Assembly (NCBI GenBank): GCA_026770025.1 | Contig: JAMXDE010000047.1 | Coordinates: 186,001 to 250,000 of the forward strand | From: Craspedostauros australis | Lineage: Eukaryota > Bacillariophyta > Bacillariophyceae > Mastogloiales > Achnanthaceae | Direction of reading: 5' to 3' | DNA: 64,000 nt | Part shown: one piece after another, positions 1 to 11,000 of the stretch | Numbering within the stretch: position 1 is the first letter of the stretch | Layout of the letters: every line of letters starts with the position of its first letter | Made by a program: the position numbers and the translations under genes | Notes under the pieces: model-generated | What the model was told of the DNA's origin: nothing | What the model saw: the letters and a program-made list of their open reading frames with translations, nothing else | The model's database searches: none

Positions 1-1987
1 TGCGCTCGGTCGACAGCGCGGTGCGTTCGCCGCACTTGTTGAGCTGGAACTGGCGACGTTGGCACTTGACCCAGATGGCGAGCTGCGGGTTTGGTGGGTA
101 ACGCCGTGGGACCTTGCAGTGGCCGTACTTGCAGTGGAAGTGCACGAGCTCCTGGAATCTCTCCTCCCAGATGGCGGCGTGAGAATCCCAGACGAAGTCG
201 AGCTCCTCGAGAGCCCGTTGGCGATCATCCGACAGCGTGGAGTGCTTGCCTTCCACCTTGCGGCGGTACTGGTGCCTTTGGCGTCGCACCCAGTGCGCGA
301 GGGGCTTGTCACCGTCGGAGTTTGAGTTGGGGACGTGGCAGTGACCGAAGCGACGGCGGAACGCCACCAGCTCCTGGTACTTCTCGTTCCACTGCTCCGA
401 CTGGGTCGGGCCGTAGGACAGGGTGCAGGTCTTGCCGTTGGGCGTCGTGCTGGTCTCTGTGGTGGAGGTCCTCTTGGTCTTCTTCTTGGCGCAGGCGCCG
501 TCCAGGCTGCCTCGCAGGACACCGGCGATGCCGGCGACGGCGTTGTGGTTGGCGCCACCGACGGGGAACTTGGCGTCCTGGAAGGCCTGCGATCCTGGCG
601 AGATGACGTTGCTGAGCCACGATGTGGGAGCCCCAGCGTTGGCGGAGAGGGAGGACTGCAGCAGCTGGTTCTGCCTGGCGAAGCCGGTGAGATCCTCCGC
701 GCCTCTCTGCTTGGCAGCGGCGCCACCGAGACCGGTGAGGCTGGAGTCGATGGTCTGCAGGGTGTTCTCGCAGTCCTCGAGGGCGCTGAGCAGGAACTCC
801 TTGGTGGTCTTGGCGGGTGCCGGGGAGTTGGGCACGCCTCCGGCGCCGTTGCAGGCTGCCCAGATGTCGGACTGGTTGGGGAAGATGTCGAAGCAACCGG
901 CACCGGCGCCCCCCATCGCGGAACCAGCCGCTGGTGCAGGCTTTGCTGCGGACGCCCTGGAGGTGGCATCCGCGAGCCCGCCGAAGGAGCAGCCTTGCGT
1001 CGAGGCGATGGCGCTCATCATCATCATGTCGTTGGCCGATGGGAGGTTCATGGAGGAGGAGGGGGCTCCCGTGACGGCTGCTGCGGCGAGCGCGGCTGCC
1101 ATGCCGGAGTGGGAGGCATCTGCGCGATGGTTGTCGGCGGCGAAGTCGGCCTTGGCGCCGTTGATGGGGGTTGGCTCGAGCGTCCAGCCGCCGAAGCCAG
1201 GAGCGGCGCTTGAGGATCCCGCGGCGTTGGCGCTGGCGCTTCCGGTCGCTGAGCCGATGCAGCTGGCGTGGGAGGGCTGGGCCTGGAGCTGCAGGAGCTT
1301 GGCGATCTGCTCCTCCTGGTCTCTGCGCTGCTGCAGCTGGTTCTGCTGCTGTCGCAGCTCGTCCTCCAGGAACTGCAGCTGCTTGAGCGTGTCGGAGAGC
1401 CTGAGCGGGTCGGACTTGCGCACGAGGAAGGGCGAGAGCAGGGCCTGGTCCGCATCGCCCTGGATGCCGCGCGAGTACTGCGGGCTGGCCGTGAGGGTGT
1501 CGAAGAGCTTGGGCTGGTCGATGAAGTGGCCGTGGCTGTCTCCGAACATGCTCGAGGCCGGGGTTGTCTGAACAGCACCCAGCGTGCTTCGGAGGGAGCC
1601 GCCGCGGGGAGCACCCAGCGGTGCGCCGACGCCAGAGGCTTGGGAGCCAGAGGCGAACGCATCCAGCATGTCCAGCTGGGCGGAGGTGGCCGTGGCCCCT
1701 CCTGAGACCATGCCGCTAGAGATGCCGCCAGAGATGCCCAGGGGTGGCTGGGAGAGCTTGGTGGACTGGAGGAAGGGGCTGCCTGGCATCATCATCTTGC
1801 TGAACCCGCTAGCGGCCGTTGCGGCGCCCATGCCCAGGCCGATGCTGGCTCCGCTCTGGCTTGCGCTGGCGCTGCCGGTTCCAGTGCTGCTGCAGTCGCT
1901 GACTTGGATCGGGGCGCGGGAGTGGCTGTGGGCATGTCCGTATCTGAACTTTGCCATGTCCATGTTGGATGACATCATGTTCTGCAT
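1..1987 (-). CDS. Helicase-associated (HA) domain protein, 3' end outside window
   Basis: The minus strand is open from an ATG at 1987 to the window edge, about 662 codons, with an in-frame stop upstream of the ATG. Residues about 1-180 are low complexity (S, A, G, M). Residues about 197-230 form a Q/E-rich probable coiled coil (QLQFLEDELRQQQNQLQQRR). From about residue 529 two helicase-associated repeats follow: the first has WNEKYQELVAFRRRFGHCHVP and LAHWVRRQRHQYRRK, the second WEERFQELVHF, YGHCKVPRR and LAIWVKCQRRQFQL. HA domains are DNA-binding-like helical modules that occur alone, without a helicase core, in many diatom proteins. No helicase motif is seen here. The gene at 16112-18073 is a paralogue with the same architecture. 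I infer a nuclear nucleic-acid-binding protein; the target is unknown. Confidence 0.85.
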   Translation of the reverse strand, partial: MQNMMSSNMDMAKFRYGHAHSHSRAPIQVSDCSSTGTGSASASQSGASIGLGMGAATAASGFSKMMMPGSPFLQSTKLSQPPLGISGGISSGMVSGGATATSAQLDMLDAFASGSQASGVGAPLGAPRGGSLRSTLGAVQTTPASSMFGDSHGHFIDQPKLFDTLTASPQYSRGIQGDADQALLSPFLVRKSDPLRLSDTLKQLQFLEDELRQQQNQLQQRRDQEEQIAKLLQLQAQPSHASCIGSATGSASANAAGSSSAAPGFGGWTLEPTPINGAKADFAADNHRADASHSGMAAALAAAAVTGAPSSSMNLPSANDMMMMSAIASTQGCSFGGLADATSRASAAKPAPAAGSAMGGAGAGCFDIFPNQSDIWAACNGAGGVPNSPAPAKTTKEFLLSALEDCENTLQTIDSSLTGLGGAAAKQRGAEDLTGFARQNQLLQSSLSANAGAPTSWLSNVISPGSQAFQDAKFPVGGANHNAVAGIAGVLRGSLDGACAKKKTKRTSTTETSTTPNGKTCTLSYGPTQSEQWNEKYQELVAFRRRFGHCHVPNSNSDGDKPLAHWVRRQRHQYRRKVEGKHSTLSDDRQRALEELDFVWDSHAAIWEERFQELVHFHCKYGHCKVPRRYPPNPQLAIWVKCQRRQFQLNKCGERTALSTER

Positions 1988-2050
1988 GTTGCTGTCTGTT
2001 GATGTCTGTTGATGCTTGTTGATGTCTGTTGCTGTCTGTTGATGCCTTTG
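1988..2050 (-). promoter_or_regulatory. CAA/CAG-rich 5' leader of the HA gene
   Basis: Directly before the ATG the minus strand is a run of ATCAACAGACAGCAAC-like repeats, almost free of G and U pairs and so probably unstructured. The same kind of leader precedes the HSF gene and the two-exon gene in this window. CAA-repeat leaders are known to favour ribosome scanning; the role here is inference. Confidence 0.45.
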
Positions 2051-3618
2051 ATGGGGATGATGTGAGATGGCTCAGTTGTGTTGTGGATGTTATGGTTTGT
2101 GTTGTTGTATTATTGTGTCTTTGTGGTATTGTGCGATTGTGTCTTTGTGCCTTTTGGGGATGTTGATGATCACCGATTGTGTCACTGTGGATTGTTGGTG
2201 GGCTTTTGGATTTTATGACCACAGGGAAACCGTTTGCGTTGTGTTATTTTGTGTTGTTTTGTTGGTTTGTTGGGTTGAGTTGTTGGTTTGTTGGGTTGGA
2301 GAATCGGCGGCACCGCCAATACGCAGCACGAGCAGCTGCACAAGTCGTCTGGTTGCGAGAAAGCAGAAGGTGCCAAACGCTTTGCATCCCTCCGCCATAG
2401 ATTTCTCTCCGCCTTGGCGCCAGTACCATCTCCACGCACGAGTACGAAGATTCTATGCGGTTGTGCACAAAGCAGAAAGGTGAGATTGTTGGAGGTGACA
2501 GGGAGAAAGAGAGAGCCAGTGTGATCTTCCCCTCCTCGGCGCCGAACTCGTGCTCGTGCCCGTTCTCATCTTGGAACTTACGCCTTGCATTCTGCTGTAC
2601 GAACCCTACCAAGAAAGTCAGCCAATGGTGCGCGTCACTGTGTCAGAACACTAGCACACCAGATCAGCGTACAATTGAGCAGGCACGCAGTATGAAGAGC
2701 AGACAAAGTTCGCAACACCAGGCAACACAGCAACAACGCGGAGGAAGAGCGACTGACAGATTTCTTGCCTGTGGTCACAAACGATGTTCTTCGTTTCCAG
2801 AGTGATCGGTCGACTGGGGTGATGGAAACAAGGGTACTCTTCGCTGGGTTGCGAGTCCGCAAGACATCGCATTGGTCCTGATTTCTGACAGAAACTACAG
2901 GTTCGCACGAACACCAACAAGCGGTCGTCGCCGGTCTTTTGAGTTCCATGCTCCTGCGCTGTGTTCATCGCTTCACGCTCACATGGCTGAACAGCATGGC
3001 GCAACACGGCTCAAAATGGCTCAACATGGCTCAACATGCCCCAGACATCATCGGCACGTTAAACATCCTTGCCCCTTCAACCGTTGCCAAGGCACAGATG
3101 ATCAGCCTGCAACCGTCCTTTTTCTTCCTCTGTGTCTCTAGATCTTGTTCGTGGTCTCTTGTGGTGGTGTTATGTTGAGGCTTTCTGCTCGTGGACTCAT
3201 CTGCTCCGTAATCTTTATCTCAGCACAGGGCGAGGAGGTCCTCCTTGGCCCAAGTTCGGAGAGCGCCATCTCCCCTGCTTCACTGCAACTAGGTGGTTCG
3301 ATTTGAAGAGCACGATATTATGGGAGTTGAGGTAAATCGACATAAATTACATATATCCACTCGTGATTTGACATCTCAGAACTGGATCGAACAACCTCGA
3401 ATGAGTTGCGTCACAACACAAATCAACCGTACCCACGCCACAATAAACTTGCTGTTGTTCAGAACTATTACTACTACTACTACTACTGCTCTGCTATGAT
3501 TTGTGCTGATGTTGGTGCTAGATGTGATGGTACACTGTTTGCACTAGGATCTGGCTTCATTGGGATGGATGGACATGTCATCCTTGGTGATGTCCTTCCG
3601 CTTGTGCGCTGCAGCACG
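2051..3618. other. Intergenic, no gene seen
   Basis: T/G-rich promoter-side sequence of the HA gene (about 2050-2300) runs into mixed sequence. Short ORFs on both strands show no family pattern. A TAC trinucleotide microsatellite lies at about 3466-3488, and a short GGCTCAACATGGCTCAACATG duplication lies near 3010. The first lies upstream of the 3' end of the next gene. Confidence 0.5.
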
Positions 3619-5286
3619 TCAAGCATGTCGCACCTTTTTCTTCGCAATTGGCGTCGCCTTCACCTTGTTGGTATCTTGGACACAAAGAGTAAATGCACAC
3701 ATGCCATAGAAGATTGGCATGTCATCATCGTCAGAATCATCCTCGAAGATCTTCCCAACACGATCAGGGTCTGCTTGGCAATGAAGGAGCGTGATCGGAT
3801 CGTCGTCCTCGCCAACCTTGGCATATCCATTTTCAGGATCCACGAAATCCAGCTCAACCTTGCCTGGGAATGTGTCAGTGAGACTGACTGCATGCTTCTC
3901 TGTGTCATGCTCAGCCTTGTAGCAGCCCCAGAAGATATCAAAGTAGCTTTGGATTTGTGGGTCCAGGTTCCCAACTTGCAGATACTCCTCTGACACCCTG
4001 TACTTGGTGTTGTAGTTGTGCACATTCTTCGCGAAACTGACACTGATGGTGCTTTCATCGACAATCTTGAATTCAACGGAATTGACTGTCACTCCAAAAG
4101 GAACCTCGAAGTACACAATGTAGCCAGTTCACATGCTTGCGTGGCTTGTGGAAGAGTTGGGATCTGGAACCTGGATTGGGATGAAGTGCAATCCAGGGAT
4201 CTCAGATGAGATCTTCCCACCACAAACCTGAACCTTCTGGGACACAGCAAGATCTGCATCATTGTTCTCAATGGGATTCTTGAGGGTGGCCTTTTGTGCA
4301 GGCATCTTGCCATTCTGTGTGCTCGTGCTGGGCTTGAATTGGGCTGGGAGCTCTTTGAAGAGGACACAGGGAGGTGGTGCCGATGTACCAACAACATTGA
4401 CTCCATCACTTGATTCGACAGTCTCGAGGGTGTACTCATCTTCATTTGCGTCACTGCTATCGATGGATTCGTTGGAAGCGGATGTTAGGTGGGCGACTGG
4501 ACTGGTGTCTTGAGTGATGGGAGGGATGTCAACTTTGGTGGGGTGGCTGTCCTCTCTTTCAATAGTATTGTATGACTCTGTTATGATCAGAGATTGATAG
4601 TCATTGTCTTCACCAATGTTGTAGTCTTTGTCTTCGCTGCTTTCATTGGTGTCATTGTCTGTGGATGGTGAGTTGTTCCTCTGTTGATTTGTCATCTTAT
4701 TGCTGTAGTTCGCTTCATGTCCACGTGGAGGACTGTTGTCGCTTCCTGGCTGGAGAGAGAGAGCATTGATCGAGTCTCGGAACGTCTCGATTGCGTCCGA
4801 GTGTCCCAGACAATCCCAAACGTCCTCGGAACTCCTTCTCCAAGGCTGAGAAAGAGAAGCGGGAGGGATGTGAGTGGCCGTCACAAAATTCACACCGCAA
4901 GACAGGAAAATCACATCACCACACAAATGATGCCATCATTCATCTCATCACTGTTGGCACTTACGTTCTCGCTGAGACTGATGCTTTTTGAAGCGATCGA
5001 CACAGCTTTTGAAGTTGATTGCGAGGTTGCGGCGGAGGTAGTTCTTGCCCTTTGAATCAACCCAGTTGGTGTGTGTCTTGATGAACTCGCTGAAGGTCTG
5101 TGTGATGGAGTTGTTGATGAGACCTTTGATGATGTACACAGCATCATCAGAGTCTTGGTACCATTTTTGGAAACCGGATTTGTTGAAGATGGGATGTGTT
5201 TTATGCCGAGTTGGTTTCGTGCTGTTGTTGCGAGGTGTCATTGTTGTTGTGTTGTGAGACCATCCCTCACACCACAGACCAAGCAT
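3619..5286 (-). CDS. Conserved-looking protein of unknown function, broken reading frame
   Basis: Three pieces lie on the minus strand. The first (5286 to about 4965) reads KSGFQKWYQDSDDAVYIIKG and ends at a strong donor (GTAAGT at 4964-4959). A pyrimidine-rich acceptor (TTCTCTTTCTCAG) ends at 4846. The second piece continues from there (PWRRSSEDVWDCLGHSDAIE) through an acidic Ser/Asn-rich stretch to a TGA at 4129-4131. The third piece continues in exactly the same frame (YIVYFEVPFGVTVNSVEFKI) to a stop at 3619, with an acidic EDDSDDDD run and a basic KKKVRH end. The predicted 119-nt intron does not restore the frame to the second piece, so there are two apparent lesions. I do not recognise the family. 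It could be a decaying gene, a recoded gene or a gene with an assembly error. Confidence 0.5.
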
Positions 5287-5472
5287 GTGAAAGCAGCGTG
5301 CGAACAGGGAGAATTATAGCAAATCAAGTTACTTGCATGATTTGCTGCAACATCATCGCAAATGTGGTGTTGTCATGGCACTTCAGAAGAAAACATTCCA
5401 ACCAAGTTGAGCAAACCCATGTGAGAACTGAGCAGGCATTGCTTCACAAACATCAGAAGTGTAGCACTATCC

Positions 5473-5855
5473 AGGGCACAGTGCTCAGTTGGTGGGGAGC
5501 ATAAATTCGAGGGAATTTCCAGCATCGCAGGAGAATCTGTCTAGATTGCAAGGGAAAGATTGGAGGTCGCAGGGGCAATTCTGAGAATGCCAAGGAAATT
5601 GCTGCAATGGGAGGGAACTTTTGGAGTTACTGGGGAAATTTCGAAACAGGAGCAACATGATGATGTGAACAAATGTACGCAAGTGTACAAAGTCATGGAC
5701 ATATTCATGAGGGAAATTGCAAGGAAATATCATGTCCCAACACTCCCCAACACTATGCGAGTTTCCCCTACGATGGAATAATTTCCCTGACGGTGTTGTT
5801 TACTTCCCCTACGGCCCCCACTTTTCCCCCTGAAGACTCGTTTTTTCCCTCACGA
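5473..5855. repeat. Phased ~20-bp minisatellite in inverted orientation
   Basis: GGGGAAATT-like cores recur at about 5473, 5494, 5511, 5531, 5552, 5572, 5593, 5613 and 5632, and again at 5711. From 5762 the motif appears on the other strand as TTTCCCCTACG-like cores at about 5762, 5782, 5804, 5823 and 5844. The spacing is close to 20.5 bp, two helical turns. The copies are diverged, so the period is clearer than the sequence. No gene overlaps it. Confidence 0.6.
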
Positions 5856-6835
5856 GTGTGTCATCGAACCAGTCAAGACAAGTAATGGTCTCTGTCATAT
5901 TGAATAATGCATGGACACATGAAATAGATGAACATGACATTCACAACATTCGTTACAGGCACACAAGACTCCCACCAGAGCCGATACTGCGCACCAGACA
6001 TGAACCACTACTATGGTTCATGTGAAGCAGTAGCACCAATATTGTTAAGTAGAGCACAGGAGACAACTGTTGATTGCAGCATTCATAACATTTTTAATCA
6101 CACACATGCAACATCGTTCTGTCTCAATATACATTATTTGAATGAAGTATGCGCCTGCCGTATCGCGAAGATATCCATACAACAGCTTTGTAGCCATAGT
6201 TGTGAGTTTTTACCGGTGTGGGAATGTATCCCCCAAGCCAAGTCAGCAGGGCAAGCCATGGGCTCGGACATTTGGGAACAAGAGGGAAGCCTGTGGTTCA
6301 GCGAGGCCGCTGCCCGATTCTTGACAACCAAGTAGAACAAGTCGCAGCATGAGGACTACGCATGTCGCCTTGGCGTGTGAAAACTGATCCAAGTGGTGAT
6401 ACTTGCTGCTGTTCACCCAGGAGCTTCCTCAGTGCAACATGAAAGAAGCGCATTGCAAATCATGACATTGGTTGGCTGTGGAGCCCTGTGCCATGCTCAT
6501 GCATCAGCAATAGCCATGACAACCCAGAACTGCTCACATTTTCAATTTCCACCATCAACATCAAAGCCAAGATGGCATGATCACCACAGACTACACCTCA
6601 TGGATGCTCAGGCAATCAATGGAGGCAGCATCACCAGCCCACGCATGCAAATCAATAACCACAACCATCAATCACACACTCCATCCAACAAGCACAATCT
6701 TGATATCTATTCCCATTGGCTCCTCCATTTCCATCACCATGGCCTGTATCAGCACAAATCTGTATTTTGCTAAGTATATTACTCCTGTAGCCCCCACTAT
6801 CTAAAAATGTCACTGGTGTTTGGTTCAGCAATTGC
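5856..6835. other. Intergenic, no gene seen
   Basis: AT-richer sequence between the minisatellite and the tRNA-like block. Short ORFs are present on both strands, none with a domain pattern. CATG and CACA motifs are frequent. Confidence 0.45.
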
Positions 6836-6910
6836 AATGACTGTAGCTCAACAGTAGAGCACCAGTAATTCTCACCAAGGTTCCGGGTTCAAATCCTGGC
6901 ATGGTACTTT
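6836..6910 (+). other. tRNA-like pol III promoter block (SINE head or tRNA relic)
   Basis: An A-box-like TAGCTCAACAGTAGAGC at about 6844-6860 is followed by a near-perfect B box, GGGTTCAAATCC, at about 6885-6896. The T arm folds (CCGGG/CCTGG around TTCAAAT) and the D arm folds (GCTC/GAGC). The seven bases before the D arm do not pair with the seven after the T arm, and the anticodon stem is poor, so this is not a working tRNA. A T-run lies about 30 bases downstream. Pol III internal promoters of this kind head tRNA-derived SINEs; no second copy is in the window to prove it. Confidence 0.5.
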
Positions 6911-7059
6911 GCTTTTGCTTTCCCTTTGTGATTTTTTCAATAGTGCTCTTTCAGCCTGCACCAGCATGCCTGCCAGCAAGGCCAGCAAGTTGAGCAATCG
7001 AAGCTCAAGGTTGATCAAGGACAAGAAGGAGAGCACCAGGATCACAAGGCAACAACAAC

Positions 7060-8003
7060 AGTTACTTTGCTCCCAATACTCATAAGCTGGCTTTGAGTTC
7101 ATTGGATTCTTCTTGATGGGGAGCCTGCTCCCCAAGAATGGCTGGTTGGAAACATCCAGGAGAGCATTCATTGTATGGTTTGGCATCACACCCAAGCTGT
7201 ACAAGGAGGTATGGAATTGATGTGTGCTCCCTGCCAAGGCACAACTGAAGCACCTGTTCTGGGCTCTTCACTTTCTGAAGAATTACCCAACATATGATGA
7301 AATGAAAGCAACTTTTGCAGCTGATCCACACACACTTCGAAATTGGATCTGGCAATTGATCACCTCCATGCAACAATGATACAAAGAAGTGGCAAGTGAC
7401 TTCATGCTGTGCTTTGTTCTGCCTTTTGCAATGTACCCAATGCCTGCATTCAATCCAATAGTTTCTCACACTTGTTTCCAGATCAAATGGCGCACCTGTT
7501 TGAATTCATCAAAACCTTGAACTTGTCACATTACTGTGGATGGAACGGATTTCCGCATCCATGAGCCAACACCATTCAGCTCAAAGTGGTACAGCCACAA
7601 ATTCGAGATGTCTGGGTTATGGTATGAAGTTGCAATATCCATTCAAACAGGCCACATTGTTTGGGAATTTGGCTCTTTTCCGCATGGCAAGTGGTCTGAT
7701 CAATAGATCTTCAAAGCCTTCCCTGCAAAGAGACTGATGAAGGGAGAATGTGTTGAGGCCAATGGGGAACGGTGGGCCCATGTGCTGAAGGCAATGCACT
7801 ATGTGTCCAAGTTGAACCAACGAGCAAAGTTGAATGCTCGTGCACACCATGAAACTATCAACAGGCAGTTCAAGAGATGGGCGATCCTGGGTGACATGTG
7901 CCGATCAAGCCGCGACTGCCACAAGGAAGTATTCAAGACAATTTCTTTCCTCACACAACTTTCCATCCAATCTGGAGGCTTCTGCCCATATCAAGCAAAA
8001 TGA
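7060..8003 (+). pseudogene. PIF/Harbinger-like DDE transposase relic
   Basis: Four in-order pieces of one protein are readable across frame changes and stops. Piece 1 at about 7065-7205 has AGFEFIGFF and RRAFIVWFGITPKLYKEVW. Piece 2 from about 7247 has KHLFWALHFLKNYPTYDEM and DPHTLRNWIWQL. Piece 3 from about 7525 has VDGTDFRIHEPTPFSSKWY and GHIVWEFGSFPHGKWSD. Piece 4 at 7737-8003 has GECVEANGERW, ARAHHETINRQFKRW and VFKTISFLTQL. The order DGTDFR ... PHGKWSD ... HETINRQFKRW matches the DDE_Tnp_4 style endonuclease of PIF/Harbinger elements, with the first Asp, the second Asp and a late Glu visible. At least four in-frame stops or shifts show that it is dead. Terminal repeats were not found. 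Confidence 0.7.
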
Positions 8004-11000
8004 TAGAGTTGAGGGTGATTCACATCCTTCTTTTGAATGCTACATTCACTTCATTGTGTAGTTGACATGCTGCAAACAACGACTCCTTGCACTGCCTTGG
8101 TGTGGGCTGCATTATTCGTTCGATGTGGGACTGACAAACAGAAAGCCAACGTGAACGGGGTTTTGCTGGAACCGTGATTCAACTTGTTCTTCTCGGAAAT
8201 AATATATATATATATACGTTTACCTCAGATCCCTGCTACAATGTAGATTGGTGGCGCAATTTGAATAGCGCGTTATTCTGGGTAGGACAACAGACATGCA
8301 CGCCCCTTGTACGGGAAGGTGTCGCGTCAATCCCATCAAGGAACCAACGCGCTTCACAACACTTCGCAACGCTTCGGAACGGGTCATCACCGTACGAGTA
8401 CCCTCATCTGGTGGATGCATCCACGTTGCGCCATGCGTTGCCGTCCCGCTTTGTCCAACAGCATCTTCCTCCTCGTACGCTCTCGTGCCATCTTCGTGCT
8501 TCCACCATCGCGACAGTACGGATGGTGCATGTCGCCGAAACGATGACGAACACAACAACAAGGAGGTCTTGTTTCTGCGCACGAAGGGATCCGTCGAAGT
8601 GAGGTTGCTGTGCGAGGAATCGTGCACGTCTCCGTCCAACAGACTAAACCAGGTTGGGACTGCGATTTCGACCCTCCAAAGCGACATGAGCATGGACTGG
8701 GGTGGCCATTAAATCATCCACTGGCTTCTGTTGGGAACGGCAGCCTTTTCCATGAAGGAGGCAGGAGGAGAAGCAACCGATACGCGCAAGAAGGATGTAA
8801 AGTTTTGTGATGTTCTAAAACGTGGGTCCAGTTCCGATCCTGTGTGGAACGGGTGCTGGTGCGGGTACGCACGGCTCCGTTCCGTTCCTTGTCCCTTGAA
8901 CCATTGAAGTCCCTGGCCGTTCTCGTTGCCGCCGTTTCTGTCATAGTCGCAGTTGGGCTTCAATGTCAGTTCGTCATTTCTCGTCTTTTTCAGTGTTGGC
9001 GGATTGTGGTCATTCCCATCCTCGATGGCGCCTTGTGACGCACTCTGTGTGGTGTTGTGAGGTATCACAATTGCACGATCATTCTTGGCATGCCCGTTGC
9101 GCCAATTTGTGGCGCCATTTTGGGAATGGGACCCTCCTTGAGCGAATGACGTCCCTGACGCGGGCCTGACGTTGACGGAATGGTTGCCGGACACAATTAT
9201 GCTTGTGCAACGAATGAAGATGGGTAAAGAATGTCGCGACAAGATCAATGTTCGACCAGCGAAACGCCTTTTTTGTCGGTTGAAGGCACTGTGACAACGT
9301 GGTCGTCCCACCGGCACTCAAAAAAGTCAATGTTGCTTTTCCGCAATCGCCCTGCCTTCCTCTCACTTGCCAAAATGACCTGCGTTGTTGGCACCAGGAT
9401 TGGAGCGCTGGAATGGTGGAATGCTGAAGGAGAAACACAATGCCAGAACCAAAGCTAAAGCAGGTGTGCTCGCCAGATGTCGCGGAGATTCCAATCACTG
9501 TACTATCTGCGCAACCTATTCTATAGTGGGAGATCAAGAGCCAGGCGGAGCAGAGTCTCTCTCTCGAACGAACGAACGAACGAATGAAGGAAAGCCCAGG
9601 GAGACGGGTGATGGCAGTAGCAAAGCGGCATGGTGCTGACACTGAGGCTCCCGGTATCATCATGGTATCATCGCGGTTGCCGGGGCCCTCTTCTCCCTCG
9701 AGGGTAGCGTGTATCATACCATTCACATACCGATAGCACAGCGCTTCCTCTCGTGGCCATGATGGCGGGGACCGACACGAATCAGTGAATGAATTGAGTA
9801 CTCTGTGTACCAGAATACTGCACCTCTTCCCCACGAGGAGAATGCGGTATTCCAGTCTCACGCTTTGGCGGTTCCAGAAATCGCCATCACGGCCTCATCG
9901 GCTTCCTTCCTCTATCTGCATGTGATCTGCACGCAAAATCCCAGCAAGCTACGGTTGGTGATGTTCCTATTCGCATCGTACGAACACGCACTGCCGAGGT
10001 CGACGATTTGCTGCACGACGAGGTGATTGGCAGGGTGCGTCGGCGTCAAAGTGACGTTGGAGCCATCCATGCCCATCACCGCGTTCATCACCGCGCCCAT
10101 CACGACGTCGCGACCCCTGGCCGACTCTGGGGCTTTCTGTGCCGGCCTGAGAACACAGCGCTCCGACCTTTCTCACGAGATCTGTCGGGTTCTGCGATTC
10201 GGATTCTCGTGGCCCAGTGATGCTCAGCAGCGTCCCATACTCGTACCAAACCAATGACTTCTCTCTGGGACGCGAAGGAGGAAGAGCATTCGTACCCAAT
10301 CCTGAGTCGCAGGATGCGTATTTGTACGATCGTTGCGTTGGGCCTGTTTTGTGCGGAAGCGATGGGATGATGCACCATACGTGAATGTGATGTCAGGATG
10401 TTGTGACCATTCATTCATCCTGTCTCCAAGGAGATCTCCTTGGAGATCGACACACCACTCGTCCAACCCGGAAAGGAAAATAGTGTCTTTCTTCTGCCCA
10501 TGGGCAATCAGATCCGTCCTGTGACCAATCGACTACTCCAGGGAGGAAAGTAATGGAGTGGTATTTGTATGGTGCGAGTGGAGCATCCGAACCGTGTCGT
10601 CACAGAGTTCTATTCTACTTTGAATTCCTCTTCCCGAGATGCTTGCACCATGGAGGAGGACAAGAACAAGACAGGCCATCGTAATAGGTAAGCAGACAGA
10701 CCACCGAGGCACCAAAAGACGAAGGATACTTGGATCCGCAGAACGCATCGTACGAAATTGTATCGTATCGTATCGCAGTTGTGGGAGGAGAATGATGGGT
10801 GTGGACCGCTGATCTGCAAACCCGCATCTCACGCTCCTACTTCGACGTCCACTTGCATTCTGCGCATCGGTTCCGTCTTCCAGACGATCCGATGAAGAAT
10901 ACAACACGAAAAATCTCCAATCAAGTATCGACTTCCGCTGCTGGGAAGCAACGCAAAGGCAAAGCACAGTGCTCCACGTATCTTTGGCATGGAGAAATGG

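Noticed and set aside
335-1571. Long plus-strand ORFs over the first gene
   Set aside because: They are mirror frames of the GC-biased HA gene on minus; the minus frame has the two clear HA repeats and the plus frames have no domain.
6836-6910. Functional tRNA gene
   Set aside because: D and T arms fold but the acceptor stem has only two pairs and the anticodon stem is weak.
9079-9861. 260-codon minus ORF as a gene
   Set aside because: Starts at GTG, no recognisable motif, overlaps other equally long ORFs, no splice partners.
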